Assembly: GCF_020906275.1 (NCBI RefSeq)
Contig: NZ_CP086727.1
Coordinates: forward strand, 3,279,001 to 3,343,000
Reading direction: 5' to 3'
Source of the DNA: Parasphingorhabdus litoris DSM 22379
GTDB taxonomy: Bacteria > Pseudomonadota > Alphaproteobacteria > Sphingomonadales > Sphingomonadaceae
DNA: 64,000 bases
The notes below the pieces were generated by a model. It made no database searches. It had not been told where the DNA came from and was given only the letters and a program-made list of their open reading frames with translations. Position numbers and translations under genes: made by a program. Below are positions 1 to 8,994 of the stretch, piece after piece (within the stretch, counting starts at the first letter, position 1; each line of letters begins with the position of its first letter).

Positions 1-2
1 CA

Positions 3-1886
3 GCTGTCGGCGCATTGGTCGCAGGCTGTTCCGGCAGTGACGATACGACCAATCCGTCGGACGTGGCTCTAGCGCCAGGCGAAACGACCGAACAACCCAA
101 TCCCGATCGCAATGTCTATTTTGGTGACCTGCATATCCACACGCGCAACAGCTTTGATGCCTATATTTTCAACGTGCGGACGACACCGGAAGATGCTTAC
201 AAATTCGGTATGGGCGAAGGCATCACCCATCCGTCCGGCTATGACCTGAAACTCGAAGGCCCGGCATTGGATTTCATGGCAGTCACCGATCACGCCGCCT
301 ATCTGGGTCACCTGCCCGCGATGGATACGGAAGGCACGGAAATATCCAAGCTGGAAATGGCCAAGGATATGTTCAGCGCTGATCCGGACAAGATTATAGC
401 CGCGTTCCAGCTCATTGGCGGTGCTGTGCGCGATGGCCGCAAGATGGAAGGCGTCTATGATCCGAAAATCATCAGCGACGTTTGGAAAGCGACGGTCGCT
501 GCGGCCGACAAATATTATAAGCCAGGCAAGTTCACGACCTTCTCCGCCTATGAATATACCGCCACGCGGGTGACGCAGGGAGAAGGTGGCGGTTTTGCCG
601 GCGGCAATCTGCATCGCAATGTCGTATTCCGGGACGCAGCCCCCGACATGCCCTTTGGCACATTGGAATCGAGCAATCCGGAAGATTTGTGGACCTGGAT
701 GGACGAACAGCGCGCTGCCGGGATCGATGGAATTTCAATTCCGCATAACAGCAATGTTTCGGATGGCGAGATGTTCAAGCTGGAAACCTATAATGGCCAG
801 CCGCTGACCAAAGCCTATGCCGATCAGCGGATGCGCAACGAACCGATTGTCGAGATCACACAGGTCAAGGGCACCTCGGAAACCCACCCGTCCTTGTCAC
901 CCAATGACGAATGGGCGGATTTCGGGATTTACGAATATCTGCTTTCGTCACAGATCAAGTCCAAGACCAGCAGCGGCGATTATGTCCGGCAGGCTTATGC
1001 CAACGGGCTGATGCTGGAAGATAAGATTGGCGGCAATCCCTATCAATTCGGCCTGATCGGTTCCACCGATACGCACGTCGCCGGCGGTTCGTTTGATGAG
1101 AAGAATTTCTGGTCCAAAATCGGCGTTGTCGATGGCACGCCGGAATCGCGAGGCTCCGTGCCACCAGGCGGCAAGAAAAGCTGGGACGGCGTGACGGTCG
1201 ATCCGCGCGCGGCGAGCTGGTTCTCCCGCTGGGGCGCGTCAGGCTATGCCGCGGTCTGGGCCGAGGAGAATAGCCGGGAAGCGATATTTGACGCGATGCG
1301 GCGCAAGGAAACCTACGCGACCACCGGCACGCGCATCAAATTGCGCTTCTTTGGCGGTTTTGATTTTGATGCCGCCATGCTGGATGATCCGGAAATGGTA
1401 TCCAAAGCCTATGCAAATGGCGTCGCCATGGGCGGTGATCTGTTGGGAGCGGGCAAGGCGCCTGGCTTTATCGTCTGGGCCATGCGCGATGCGATGAGCG
1501 CCCCGTTGCAAAGGGTACAGATTGTCAAAGTCTGGACCGATGGCGGCAAAACCAACGAAAAGGTTTTCGATGTCGCCTGTTCTGATGGCGGTACGGTCGA
1601 TCCGGGCACGGCGCGCTGCCCCGACAATGGTGCGACCGTCAATCTATCCGATTGCTCCATCTCGACCGATAAGGGTGCACCAGAACTTAAAACCTTCTGG
1701 CGCGATCCCGAACATAAGGCGGGACAGCGCGCGTCTTACTATGTTCGCGTGCTGGAAAACCCGGTTTGCCGCTGGTCAACATGGGATGCGATACGTGCAG
1801 GTGTACCGCCTAATCCTGCGCTGCAAAAAACCATTCAGGAACGTGCCTGGTCTTCACCCATCTGGTATGTGCCGACCAAGGCCTGA
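3..1886 (+). CDS. DUF3604 family lipoprotein (5' end outside window)
   Basis: The frame is open to the left edge and codes A-V-G-A-L-V-A-G-C-S-G, a lipobox whose Cys (about base 27) would be lipidated, so the true start lies upstream and the TTG at 15 is not the start. The mature part carries PHP-like metal-binding motifs: D-L-H-I-H-T soon after the linker, V-T-D-H-A about 50 residues later, and S-T-D-T-H in the second half. This fits DUF3604, a large uncharacterised family of the PHP phosphoesterase superfamily, so a periplasmic or outer-membrane metal-dependent hydrolase is likely; the substrate is unknown. Four Cys near the C-terminus (bases about 1575-1660) could form disulfides. It is followed by a parvulin-like isomerase and a HupE-like protein on the same strand. 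Family call is firm, function is inference. Confidence 0.85.
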   Translation, partial: AVGALVAGCSGSDDTTNPSDVALAPGETTEQPNPDRNVYFGDLHIHTRNSFDAYIFNVRTTPEDAYKFGMGEGITHPSGYDLKLEGPALDFMAVTDHAAYLGHLPAMDTEGTEISKLEMAKDMFSADPDKIIAAFQLIGGAVRDGRKMEGVYDPKIISDVWKATVAAADKYYKPGKFTTFSAYEYTATRVTQGEGGGFAGGNLHRNVVFRDAAPDMPFGTLESSNPEDLWTWMDEQRAAGIDGISIPHNSNVSDGEMFKLETYNGQPLTKAYADQRMRNEPIVEITQVKGTSETHPSLSPNDEWADFGIYEYLLSSQIKSKTSSGDYVRQAYANGLMLEDKIGGNPYQFGLIGSTDTHVAGGSFDEKNFWSKIGVVDGTPESRGSVPPGGKKSWDGVTVDPRAASWFSRWGASGYAAVWAEENSREAIFDAMRRKETYATTGTRIKLRFFGGFDFDAAMLDDPEMVSKAYANGVAMGGDLLGAGKAPGFIVWAMRDAMSAPLQRVQIVKVWTDGGKTNEKVFDVACSDGGTVDPGTARCPDNGATVNLSDCSISTDKGAPELKTFWRDPEHKAGQRASYYVRVLENPVCRWSTWDAIRAGVPPNPALQKTIQERAWSSPIWYVPTKA

Positions 1887-1905
1887 TAGCGACGCAATTT
1901 CGGCT

Positions 1906-1969
1906 GCGCTCACCCTGAGCTTGTCGAAGGGTCTTCGAGAATATGCTTCGACGGGCTCAGCATGAGCGC
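1906..1969. repeat. REP-like inverted repeat
   Basis: Two imperfectly complementary arms of about 25 bases flank a short loop: 1906-1930 contains CCTGAGCTTGTCGAAGG and 1945-1969 contains CTTCGACGGGCTCAGC. The arms can fold into a long hairpin. Dispersed repeats with this CCTGAG..GTCGAAGG core are common between genes of many sphingomonads and other alphaproteobacteria. It lies between the DUF3604 gene and the isomerase gene and may stabilise or attenuate the transcript. Confidence 0.75.
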
Positions 1970-1989
1970 ACTGAGTTTATGAGAGAAAA

Positions 1990-2829
1990 GTGACCAACCT
2001 GAAAAAAATCCTCCGAGATCCGATCGCACACTTCGTTCTGATCGGGTTGGCATTGGTTGCCATCAATCATTTCTGGAACCGCTATGAGGGTGAGCAGGGC
2101 CGGACAATCACGGTCAGTGCTGCGGAGATAGACCGGCTGAGCGTGCTATGGGCCAACACGGCTGGCCGCTTGCCGACCGGTGAGGATAAGCAGCAGATTA
2201 TCGACCAATATGTGCAACAGGAAGTGCTGGTGCGGGAGGCCGAGCGATTGGGCCTTGGCGATGATGATACGATCATCAAGCGCCGCTTGGCGCAGAAGAT
2301 GGACTTTCTGGTTAGCGGTGAGAGCACAGCAGACAACCCTTCTGATGCCGAACTAGAGGCATGGTTTGACGCAAACCGCGACAAATTTGCCGCGCCCGAA
2401 CGGCGGAGTTTCGTGCATATTTATCTCAGCCCAGAAAAACATAAAAATGCGATTGAAAAGGTCGCAGCTGACGCTTTGCAGAACGTGCAATCAGGAACGG
2501 ATTGGAAAAGCCTGGGCGATCCTTTCATCCAGAAGCGCAGCTATGCCGCGATACCGGAAAGTGAAGTGACCCGTCTATTCGGGCCGGATTTTGCCAGCGC
2601 GATCTTCAAACTGCCGGCCGGACAATGGAGCGCGCCCATCGGCTCCGCTTTCGGACTACATCTCGTGCGCATCGAAGCGATTGATGACGCGGCCGAAGCC
2701 AGTTTTGAACCGATCAAGGCAGAGGTCACCACCGCATGGCAAGAAGACCAGAGTGCCAAAGCCAAGCAAGCAGCGCTGCAGGAACTGGTACGCGGATATG
2801 ATGTGGTGATTGAGGGTGCGGACGAGTGA
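1990..2829 (+). CDS. Membrane-anchored peptidylprolyl isomerase, PpiC/parvulin type
   Basis: The 279-residue protein starts with GTG. It has one N-terminal membrane segment (about residues 14-28) and a helical SurA/PpiC-like N domain, followed by a parvulin-like domain (about 137-245) with the family's F-V-H-I-Y-L-S strand, a W-S-A-P-I-G loop and a G-L-H-L-V-R-I strand. It probably acts in the periplasm on outer-membrane or secreted proteins. Its stop overlaps the start of the HupE-like gene by four bases (GTGA), so the two are translationally coupled. Proteins of this type recur next to DUF3604 and HupE genes, so it may be a dedicated chaperone for the upstream lipoprotein; that part is inference. 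Confidence 0.8.
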   Translation: MTNLKKILRDPIAHFVLIGLALVAINHFWNRYEGEQGRTITVSAAEIDRLSVLWANTAGRLPTGEDKQQIIDQYVQQEVLVREAERLGLGDDDTIIKRRLAQKMDFLVSGESTADNPSDAELEAWFDANRDKFAAPERRSFVHIYLSPEKHKNAIEKVAADALQNVQSGTDWKSLGDPFIQKRSYAAIPESEVTRLFGPDFASAIFKLPAGQWSAPIGSAFGLHLVRIEAIDDAAEASFEPIKAEVTTAWQEDQSAKAKQAALQELVRGYDVVIEGADE

Positions 2830-3797
2830 CAATCATACGGCTCGGTTTGCTTTGGGCTTTCCTTATCTGGCTCTGCAGTACATCAGCGGGTGCGCATGAA
2901 ATCCGGCCAGCGGCTCTTGAACTAACCGAGCAAGCGGATGGCACGGTCGCCATTGCCTGGAAACAACCGATCCTGTCCGGCCGCAAACTCAAGATGCGGC
3001 CTGTGCTGCCGGATCACTGCCCGGTACCGGAGACCACCCGGCAAGAGATTTCTAGCGATGCGATCGTCGAAAGCTGGCAGGTTTCATGTCAGCTCGACAA
3101 AGGCCGTGTGACGATCGAGGGCCTCGACCGCACGCTCACCGATGTGTTTGTCCGCCTGAAAACGGCGCATGGCGAAGAAACCACCCACATCCTCCGTCCC
3201 GCCAATGCGTCTTTTGCCTTGGGCGATCCGGGAGGATCCCCTGCCAGTGCCTATCTGCAAATTGGTGCTGAGCATATGCTGTTCGGCTGGGATCACCTCT
3301 TGTTTGTGCTTGGTTTGGTGCTGCTCACTCCGGTGCGCAAATTGCTCTGGGTAATCACGGCCTTCACCTTGGGCCACAGCTTGACGCTTGGCATAACGGC
3401 GCTTGGCCTGTTCACATTGCCCAGCGAACCTGTGGAATTGCTGATTGCCCTGTCGATATTTTTCCTGGCTGTGGAAGTGGTGCGCAAATGGGCCGGCAAA
3501 ACGAGCCTGACCATCCGCCGACCATGGTTGGTTGCGTTGTGCTTTGGTTTGATTCACGGTCTCGGCTTTGCGGGCGCGTTGTCGGATATTGGACTGCCCA
3601 AAGGGCAGGAAGTCTGGGCCCTGCTGTTGTTCAATCTGGGCGTCGAGATCGGGCAGATCCTGTTCGTTGGGATTCTGTTGACAGCGCTGTGGCTCATTAC
3701 TCGATCGCCGGTTGACCAGCGCAAATGGGTTGAGATGCCGGCCGCCTATCTGGTTGGCGGGCTCGGAGCCTTTTACACGCTTAGCCGGATCCTTTGA
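2826..3797 (+). CDS. HupE/UreJ-like membrane protein
   Basis: The 323-residue protein has a signal peptide (cleavage near residues 22-24, after S-T-S-A-G-A), a periplasmic beta-rich region of about 120 residues, then six or so membrane helices from about residue 145 to the end. The motif H-M-L-F-G-W-D-H-L-L-F begins the membrane part and is typical of HupE/UreJ family proteins, some of which carry nickel or cobalt. No hydrogenase or urease genes are near, so a role in hydrogenase or urease assembly is unlikely. It overlaps the isomerase gene by four bases and probably works with it and the DUF3604 protein. Confidence 0.8.
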   Translation: MTIIRLGLLWAFLIWLCSTSAGAHEIRPAALELTEQADGTVAIAWKQPILSGRKLKMRPVLPDHCPVPETTRQEISSDAIVESWQVSCQLDKGRVTIEGLDRTLTDVFVRLKTAHGEETTHILRPANASFALGDPGGSPASAYLQIGAEHMLFGWDHLLFVLGLVLLTPVRKLLWVITAFTLGHSLTLGITALGLFTLPSEPVELLIALSIFFLAVEVVRKWAGKTSLTIRRPWLVALCFGLIHGLGFAGALSDIGLPKGQEVWALLLFNLGVEIGQILFVGILLTALWLITRSPVDQRKWVEMPAAYLVGGLGAFYTLSRIL

Positions 3798-4009
3798 TCG
3801 ACCGACAGCAGCAGCGGCAAAACCGCTTTCCTACATGATGGATTGTTCATATATTTGGCGCGCAATGATTGCGCTATTTCATCATCACCTGTGGTCACCA
3901 GACAGAGCATATATTCATCGTCACCAGGCTCGGTTCGTCGCAATTTCACCCCCATTTTGCGTAGATATTGTATAAATTGCTTCAGTTTTCTTGCACCCAA
4001 TATGAACAA
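3773..4009 (-). CDS. Possible small ORF, unknown
   Basis: A 78-codon frame, basic at its N-terminal part with a G-D-D-E-Y-M-L-C-L-V stretch, fills the gap between the hupE-like gene and gpmA. Its residue composition looks protein-like, but it can start only at TTG (4009) or at an internal ATG (codon 19). Neither has a convincing ribosome site, and its end overlaps the hupE-like gene by 25 bases. It could be a real orphan, a decayed gene, or chance. I do not recognise it. Confidence 0.25.
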   Translation of the reverse strand: MFILGARKLKQFIQYLRKMGVKLRRTEPGDDEYMLCLVTTGDDEIAQSLRAKYMNNPSCRKAVLPLLLSVDQRIRLSV

Positions 4010-4076
4010 TTATGTGGCTTGGCGGACCCCGCCTTCACCGCTACAGGTGCCTCAATAGCAAATTTAAGGACATTTT

Positions 4077-4763
4077 ATGCCTCAGCTCATCCTTCTTCGT
4101 CACGGCCAGTCACAATGGAATCTCGAGAATCGCTTCACCGGCTGGTGGGATGTCGATGTCACCGAACAAGGCATTGAAGAAGCCAAGGCCGCCGGCCGCC
4201 TGATGAAGGAAAAAGGTATTGAATCGGACCTGTGTTTCACCAGTCTGCAAAGCCGCGCGATCAAAACACTCAATCTGGCGCTCGAAGAAATGGATCGGCT
4301 GTGGTTGCCGGTGGAGAAAAATTACCGGCTCAACGAACGTCACTATGGCGGACTGACCGGTCTCAACAAGCAGGAAACCCGCGATAAACATGGTGATGAG
4401 CAGGTGCATATCTGGCGCCGCAGCTTTGATACGCCGCCGCCGCCCATGGCCGCCGACAGCGAATATCAGATGACATCCGACCCCCGCTATGCCGGAATCG
4501 AAGTGCCTGCGACCGAGAGCCTCAAAGACACAATCGCCCGTGTGCTGCCCTATTGGAAATCCCGGATTGCACCGGAATTGCAATCCGGCAAGCGCGTGCT
4601 GATTTCGGCCCATGGCAACAGCTTGCGTGCCTTGGTCAAGCATCTGTCGGGCATTTCGGATGATGAAATTACCGGCCTGGAAATTCCAACCGGTCAGCCG
4701 ATCGTCTATGATCTGGATGAAAGCCTGAACGAAAAAGAACGCTATTATCTGTCCGAACGTTGA
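4077..4763 (+). CDS. gpmA: 2,3-bisphosphoglycerate-dependent phosphoglycerate mutase
   Basis: Interconverts 3- and 2-phosphoglycerate in glycolysis and gluconeogenesis. The 228-residue length is usual for the bacterial dPGM family. The phosphohistidine motif L-R-H-G-Q-S-Q-W-N lies at residues 7-15, the substrate loop E-R-H-Y-G-G-L-T-G at about 86-94, and the second catalytic His is in S-A-H-G-N-S near residue 180. The start is ATG after AAGGA. It stands alone, convergent with the GGDEF gene 10 bases downstream. Confidence 0.96.
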   Translation: MPQLILLRHGQSQWNLENRFTGWWDVDVTEQGIEEAKAAGRLMKEKGIESDLCFTSLQSRAIKTLNLALEEMDRLWLPVEKNYRLNERHYGGLTGLNKQETRDKHGDEQVHIWRRSFDTPPPPMAADSEYQMTSDPRYAGIEVPATESLKDTIARVLPYWKSRIAPELQSGKRVLISAHGNSLRALVKHLSGISDDEITGLEIPTGQPIVYDLDESLNEKERYYLSER

Positions 4764-4773
4764 GCGAGAGTTT

Positions 4774-5355
4774 TCAGGCCCCGTCTTTTTTGGATTGGTA
4801 CATAGCTTCATCAGCCCGTGACATAAGCGCCGCCACAGTGTCTGTCGGTCCAACAAAACTATATCCAATTGCAGCGCCAATCAATATGGCCTCACCTCTG
4901 TAGACCAGATTGGCTGTCTTGATGCGGTCGATAAGCGCCAATATCTTGCGCTCCACCTGATCGGCATCAAGATTGTCAAGCAGCAGCGCAAATTCATCAC
5001 CGCCAATCCGCGCGACCATGTCACAGCTGCGAATATTGTCTTTTAATATATCGGCGAGATTGATCAGTAAAAAATCGCCGGCCGCATGACCATATGTGTC
5101 GTTTATTACTTTTAAATCGTCGACATCGAGAAAGAGCAGTGCCGTATTATCACCATAACGCTGGCACCGCATAACCCGCTTTTCAAGGCTTTCGATGAAG
5201 AACCGGCGATTCGGCAGTCCGGTTAGAACATCATGATTCGCTCGTTGCTCCATTTCAGCAAGCTCTTCTTTTAATCGTTGGTTTTCTGATCGAAGAACAG
5301 CGCAGTCTTTACATTCTTGCTTGTCTTCACTTCTATCAATAACTTCACCGATCAA
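4774..5355 (-). CDS. Small soluble GGDEF diguanylate cyclase with CxxC head
   Basis: The 193-residue protein makes cyclic di-GMP. An N-terminal coiled coil (about 18-40) is preceded by a C-K-D-C pair at residues 15-18. The GGDEF domain follows from about residue 40, with D-V-D-D for metal binding and an intact G-G-D-E-F at 118-122. An R-S-C-D inhibitory site sits five residues upstream of it, so product inhibition is expected. There is no membrane segment. The only in-frame start is TTG (5355), with a GGGGGT stretch nearby. The CxxC may bind a metal or act as a redox switch; that is speculation. Confidence 0.85.
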   Translation of the reverse strand: MIGEVIDRSEDKQECKDCAVLRSENQRLKEELAEMEQRANHDVLTGLPNRRFFIESLEKRVMRCQRYGDNTALLFLDVDDLKVINDTYGHAAGDFLLINLADILKDNIRSCDMVARIGGDEFALLLDNLDADQVERKILALIDRIKTANLVYRGEAILIGAAIGYSFVGPTDTVAALMSRADEAMYQSKKDGA

Positions 5356-5580
5356 TCTTTTACCCCCGCCGTGATACTAACGTTTACTATTATTTACTTT
5401 TTATTGTCATTTAGTTTGTCATTTATAGTTTAGTCAACAAAATTGATAGGGCAGAACTGTCTCATGACCTGTTTTGTAAAAATATAGGGAGAAAAAATCG
5501 TTCCGCGTCACTGCCGCATTGCGTGACAGACATTTCATGGCTAAACGAATTTGCTTCCGCGACACTATTCAGGTGCAAGC

Positions 5581-6081
5581 ATGACCGAAGCTCCACAACA
5601 TACTGAGCCGCAAGTTGGAATTATCATGGGCAGCCAGTCCGACTGGGCTACCATGCGTCTGGCTGCGGAAATTCTGGAGCAGCTTGATATCGCGCATGAG
5701 GTAAAGATTGTCTCGGCCCATCGGACACCGGATCGCCTCTACGACTATGCGAAATCAGCCGCAGATCGCAATTTAAAGGTCATCATCGCTGGCGCTGGCG
5801 GTGCTGCGCATTTGCCTGGCATGGCCGCGGCGATGACGCGCGTGCCGGTTTTAGGCGTGCCGATCCAATCGCGAACGCTGAACGGTGTCGACAGCCTGCT
5901 TTCCATTGCCCAGATGCCGGCGGGTATTCCGGTCGGCACTTTGGCCATTGGCGACGCGGGCGCAAAAAACGCAGCCCTGCTTGCCGCTGCCATATTGGCC
6001 AATATGGACGACAGCCTGGCTGATCGTCTTGACGCATGGCGTGCGGCACAAAGCGATGCCGTTGCCGAACAACCGAAATAG
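5581..6081 (+). CDS. purE: N5-carboxyaminoimidazole ribonucleotide mutase
   Basis: Converts N5-CAIR to CAIR in purine synthesis. G-S-Q-S-D-W near residue 18, S-A-H-R-T-P near 44 and [14 protein letters not shown] in the middle are the PurE active-site motifs. The ATG at 5581 gives a 166-residue protein like other class I PurE; a frame extension to TTG at 5551 looks like untranslated leader. purK follows nine bases downstream, the usual purEK operon, whose product feeds the PurH step encoded at 15.5-17 kb. Confidence 0.96.
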   Translation: MTEAPQHTEPQVGIIMGSQSDWATMRLAAEILEQLDIAHEVKIVSAHRTPDRLYDYAKSAADRNLKVIIAGAGGAAHLPGMAAAMTRVPVLGVPIQSRTLNGVDSLLSIAQMPAGIPVGTLAIGDAGAKNAALLAAAILANMDDSLADRLDAWRAAQSDAVAEQPK

Positions 6082-6090
6082 TCAGCAGCG

Positions 6091-7161
6091 ATGACACCTC
6101 TTCCTCCCGGTTCGACCATTGGCATATTGGGCGGCGGCCAACTGGGCCGCATGCTTGCCGTCGCGGCGGCGCAGCTAGGCTATCGCTGCCATATTTATAC
6201 ACCGGACGAAACCAGTGTAGCGGCGGACGTTGCGGCTGAATTTACCTGTGCGCAGGATGACGACATTCCCGCGCTGGAGAAATTCGCCGATGCCTGTGAT
6301 GTCATCACCTTTGAATTTGAAAACGTCCCGGTCACACCGCTAAACGCCATAGCAGACCGCGCGCCACTTTACCCGCCAGCGAGCGCATTGGACATCGCCC
6401 AAAACCGGATCGCAGAGAAGAAATTCGCACAATCCCATGGCGGCACACCAGCCCCTTTTGCCGAAGTGATTGACCTGGCCTCCCTAGAAGAAGCCATAAA
6501 GCAAGTCAGCACACCGGCGATCCTCAAGACCATTCGCATGGGCTATGACGGCAAGGGTCAGGTGCGGATTAAGGCTGGCGATAATCTTGAAACATGCTGG
6601 GATGCCATCGGGCACCAACCATCTGTGGCCGAGGGGTTCGTCACTTTCAGCCATGAATTTTCGGTCATCCTGGTCCGCGGACAGGATGGCGAAATCCTTT
6701 ATTGGGACACGCCGCATAATGTCCACGAAGACGGCATCTTGTCCCTGTCATCCGCCCCTGCCCCGGCTGCGATATTGAAACATCAGGATGCGGCCCGCGC
6801 GCTCGCGGCAAAAATGGCAGAGGCCATGAATTATGTCGGCGTGTTGACCTGCGAATTTTTTGCCACTGCAGATGGGCCGGTATTCAACGAAATGGCCCCG
6901 CGCGTCCATAATAGCGGTCACTGGACGATCGAAGGCGCGATCACCAGCCAATTTGAAAATCATATTCGGGCCATTTGCGGATTGCCGCTGGGTGATACGG
7001 GGCTAGCTGCCGAAAAGGTCGAGATGACAAACCTGATTGGCGGGAATGCAGAGGAGTGGCAGGCACTGCTATCCGACCCGGCCAACCATCTTCATCTCTA
7101 TGGCAAAGGTGAGAGCCGTCCGGGACGCAAAATGGGCCATGTCACCAGGCTGTTTTTCTGA
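6091..7161 (+). CDS. purK: 5-(carboxyamino)imidazole ribonucleotide synthase
   Basis: ATP-grasp enzyme that carboxylates aminoimidazole ribonucleotide with ATP and bicarbonate to give the PurE substrate. The 356-residue protein opens with the Rossmann-like I-G-I-L-G-G-G-Q-L-G-R-M-L, has the ATP-grasp K-T-I-R-M-G-Y-D-G-K-G-Q near residues 148-159, and ends with the N-E-M-A-P-R-V-H-N-S-G-H metal and active-site segment near 267-278. It is co-transcribed with purE. Confidence 0.96.
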   Translation: MTPLPPGSTIGILGGGQLGRMLAVAAAQLGYRCHIYTPDETSVAADVAAEFTCAQDDDIPALEKFADACDVITFEFENVPVTPLNAIADRAPLYPPASALDIAQNRIAEKKFAQSHGGTPAPFAEVIDLASLEEAIKQVSTPAILKTIRMGYDGKGQVRIKAGDNLETCWDAIGHQPSVAEGFVTFSHEFSVILVRGQDGEILYWDTPHNVHEDGILSLSSAPAPAAILKHQDAARALAAKMAEAMNYVGVLTCEFFATADGPVFNEMAPRVHNSGHWTIEGAITSQFENHIRAICGLPLGDTGLAAEKVEMTNLIGGNAEEWQALLSDPANHLHLYGKGESRPGRKMGHVTRLFF

Positions 7162-7214
7162 TTGGCCCGGTTTTTCCAATTTCAACATGGTTTGATCTGC
7201 GTTAGGCCCACCTT

Positions 7215-7709
7215 ATGAACCATCCCGAAATCATTCTGATTCTAGCGCGCGCCGACAATGGTATCATTGGAAAAGATGGCACGATGCCGTGGCATCTGCC
7301 CGCCGACCTGCGGCACTTCAAATCACTGACGCAAGGCAAACCGATGATCATGGGCCGCAAGACTTTTGACAGTCTGCCCGGCTTGTTGCCCGGACGGCGC
7401 CATATCGTTTTGACCCGCGATACGCAGTGGGAAGCCGAAGGCGCGGAAGTGGTTCATGATGTTAAGGATGCCCTGAAGATTGCCAATGCACCGCATATCG
7501 CCATCATCGGCGGCGCGGAAATTTATCGGCTCTTTTTGCCAAAAGCAGATCGTATTGCCCTCACCGAAGTGCACATGGAGGTGGATGGGGATACCGTCAT
7601 GGATGGCTTTGATCCCGCCATTTGGGAGGAAAGCGAACGAGAGCAGCATGACGCCAATCATGGCAAACCGGCCTTTTCCTTTGTCACGTTGAAGCGGAAA
7701 CAGGCATGA
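7215..7709 (+). CDS. folA: Dihydrofolate reductase
   Basis: Reduces dihydrofolate to tetrahydrofolate with NADPH. The length of 164 residues is standard. Motifs seen: I-G-K-D-G-T-M-P-W-H-L-P-A-D-L near residues 17-31 (catalytic Asp in P-A-D-L), M-G-R-K-T-F-D-S-L-P in the cofactor region, and I-I-G-G-A-E-I-Y. The stop overlaps the next gene's start by four bases (ATGA), so it is coupled to the dipeptidase gene. Confidence 0.96.
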   Translation: MNHPEIILILARADNGIIGKDGTMPWHLPADLRHFKSLTQGKPMIMGRKTFDSLPGLLPGRRHIVLTRDTQWEAEGAEVVHDVKDALKIANAPHIAIIGGAEIYRLFLPKADRIALTEVHMEVDGDTVMDGFDPAIWEESEREQHDANHGKPAFSFVTLKRKQA

Positions 7710-8986
7710 AGAAATTTTTGGTGGCGTTGCTGACAATTATTATTGTGCTGGCCATCGGCTTTTTCACTTTTGCGCCGAGCATATTCGAAAAGCAGACAAA
7801 CCGGGTGGTGGCCGATGCTTTGCCACAAATGAACCATGATTCCAGCGCCATCGAAACGCAGATCAACAAAACAGACAACAAAGCCCTGCCCATCATCCGG
7901 CCGGAAGCGCAGAAGCTGCATGATAGCCTTATGATTGTCGACTTGCACGCCGATACCTTGCTGTGGAAACGCCGAATTACCGATGCGGTTGACTATGGCC
8001 ATGTTGATCTCAAACGGATGCAGAAGGGCAATGTCGGTCTGCAGATTTTTTCCAGCGTCACCAAAACACCAAAAGACCAGAATTATGATCGCAACAGCGC
8101 TGATACAGATAATATAACGCTGTTGGCAGTCGCACAGTTGCAACCCATCCGGACCTGGTTTTCTTTGCTGGAGCGCCAGCTCTACCATGCCCAAAAGCTC
8201 GACGAGACCGTCACCGCTTCGGATGGCGCCATGGTCGCGATCAGTACCTCTGACCATGTTAATGGCCTCGCATTGGCGCGATCCAAAAACGAAAAAATGA
8301 TCGGCGCGCTGTTCTCTGCCGAAGGTCTGCAAACGCTAGAAGGGAAGCGTGAAAATCTCGATAAGCTCTACGATTCCGGCATGCGCATGGCGGGGCTCGT
8401 TCATTTTTTCGACAATGAATTGGCCGGTTCTATGCATGGCGAAGAGAAAGGCGGCCTGACCGACTTTGGACGGCAAATTGTACGCGATTTGGAAGAAAAG
8501 GGCATGATCGTCGATATTGCCCATAGCAGTCACCAGACCGTGGCCGACATTCTGAAAATAGCGCGCCGCCCCGTAGTTTCCAGCCATGGCGGCGTGCAAG
8601 CCGTTTGCGGCGTCAATCGCAATCTCAGCGATGCGGAAATCAAAGGCGTTGCTGCCACTGGCGGCATCATCGGTCTTGGTTATTGGGCCGGAGCCATGTG
8701 TGATACTGATCCTAAAAGCGTTGCCAAAGCGGCCAAGCACATCCGCGATCTGGTTGGCATTGAACATGCCGCACTGGGCAGCGATTTCGACGGCGCCGTG
8801 ACGACGCGCTTCGATACCAGCGGTATTGTCCATATCACCCAGGCATTGATGGATGCCGATTTTACCGAAGCGGAAATTCGCGCTGTAATGGGAGGCAACG
8901 CCCTACGCGTTTTGCAACAGGGCCTGATACCGCTCAAAGATTTACCTAAACAAGCGGTTGAACAAACCACCGAAACTGGCCAATAG
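7706..8986 (+). CDS. Membrane-anchored M19 family dipeptidase
   Basis: Zinc-dependent dipeptidase of the renal (membrane) dipeptidase family. A membrane anchor covers residues 4-22 and the catalytic domain follows. Metal-ligand motifs are D-L-H-A-D-T (about 79-84), a bridging Glu in S-A-E-G, two histidine segments (I-A-H-S-S-H and S-S-H-G-G-V), and G-S-D-F-D-G near the C-terminal third. The 426-residue length fits the family. It is likely periplasmic, acting on dipeptides or D-amino-acid peptides; the exact substrate is unknown. It overlaps folA by four bases. Confidence 0.9.
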   Translation: MKKFLVALLTIIIVLAIGFFTFAPSIFEKQTNRVVADALPQMNHDSSAIETQINKTDNKALPIIRPEAQKLHDSLMIVDLHADTLLWKRRITDAVDYGHVDLKRMQKGNVGLQIFSSVTKTPKDQNYDRNSADTDNITLLAVAQLQPIRTWFSLLERQLYHAQKLDETVTASDGAMVAISTSDHVNGLALARSKNEKMIGALFSAEGLQTLEGKRENLDKLYDSGMRMAGLVHFFDNELAGSMHGEEKGGLTDFGRQIVRDLEEKGMIVDIAHSSHQTVADILKIARRPVVSSHGGVQAVCGVNRNLSDAEIKGVAATGGIIGLGYWAGAMCDTDPKSVAKAAKHIRDLVGIEHAALGSDFDGAVTTRFDTSGIVHITQALMDADFTEAEIRAVMGGNALRVLQQGLIPLKDLPKQAVEQTTETGQ

Positions 8987-8994
8987 CGCAAATC

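Noticed and set aside
4110-4880. Long - strand frame (256 codons) opposite gpmA
   Set aside because: It lies antisense to the well-supported gpmA, has no ribosome site and reads as a shadow of the gene's codon bias.
5551-5580. Longer purE start at TTG 5551
   Set aside because: The extension has no ribosome site and is not part of typical PurE; ATG 5581 gives the standard length.
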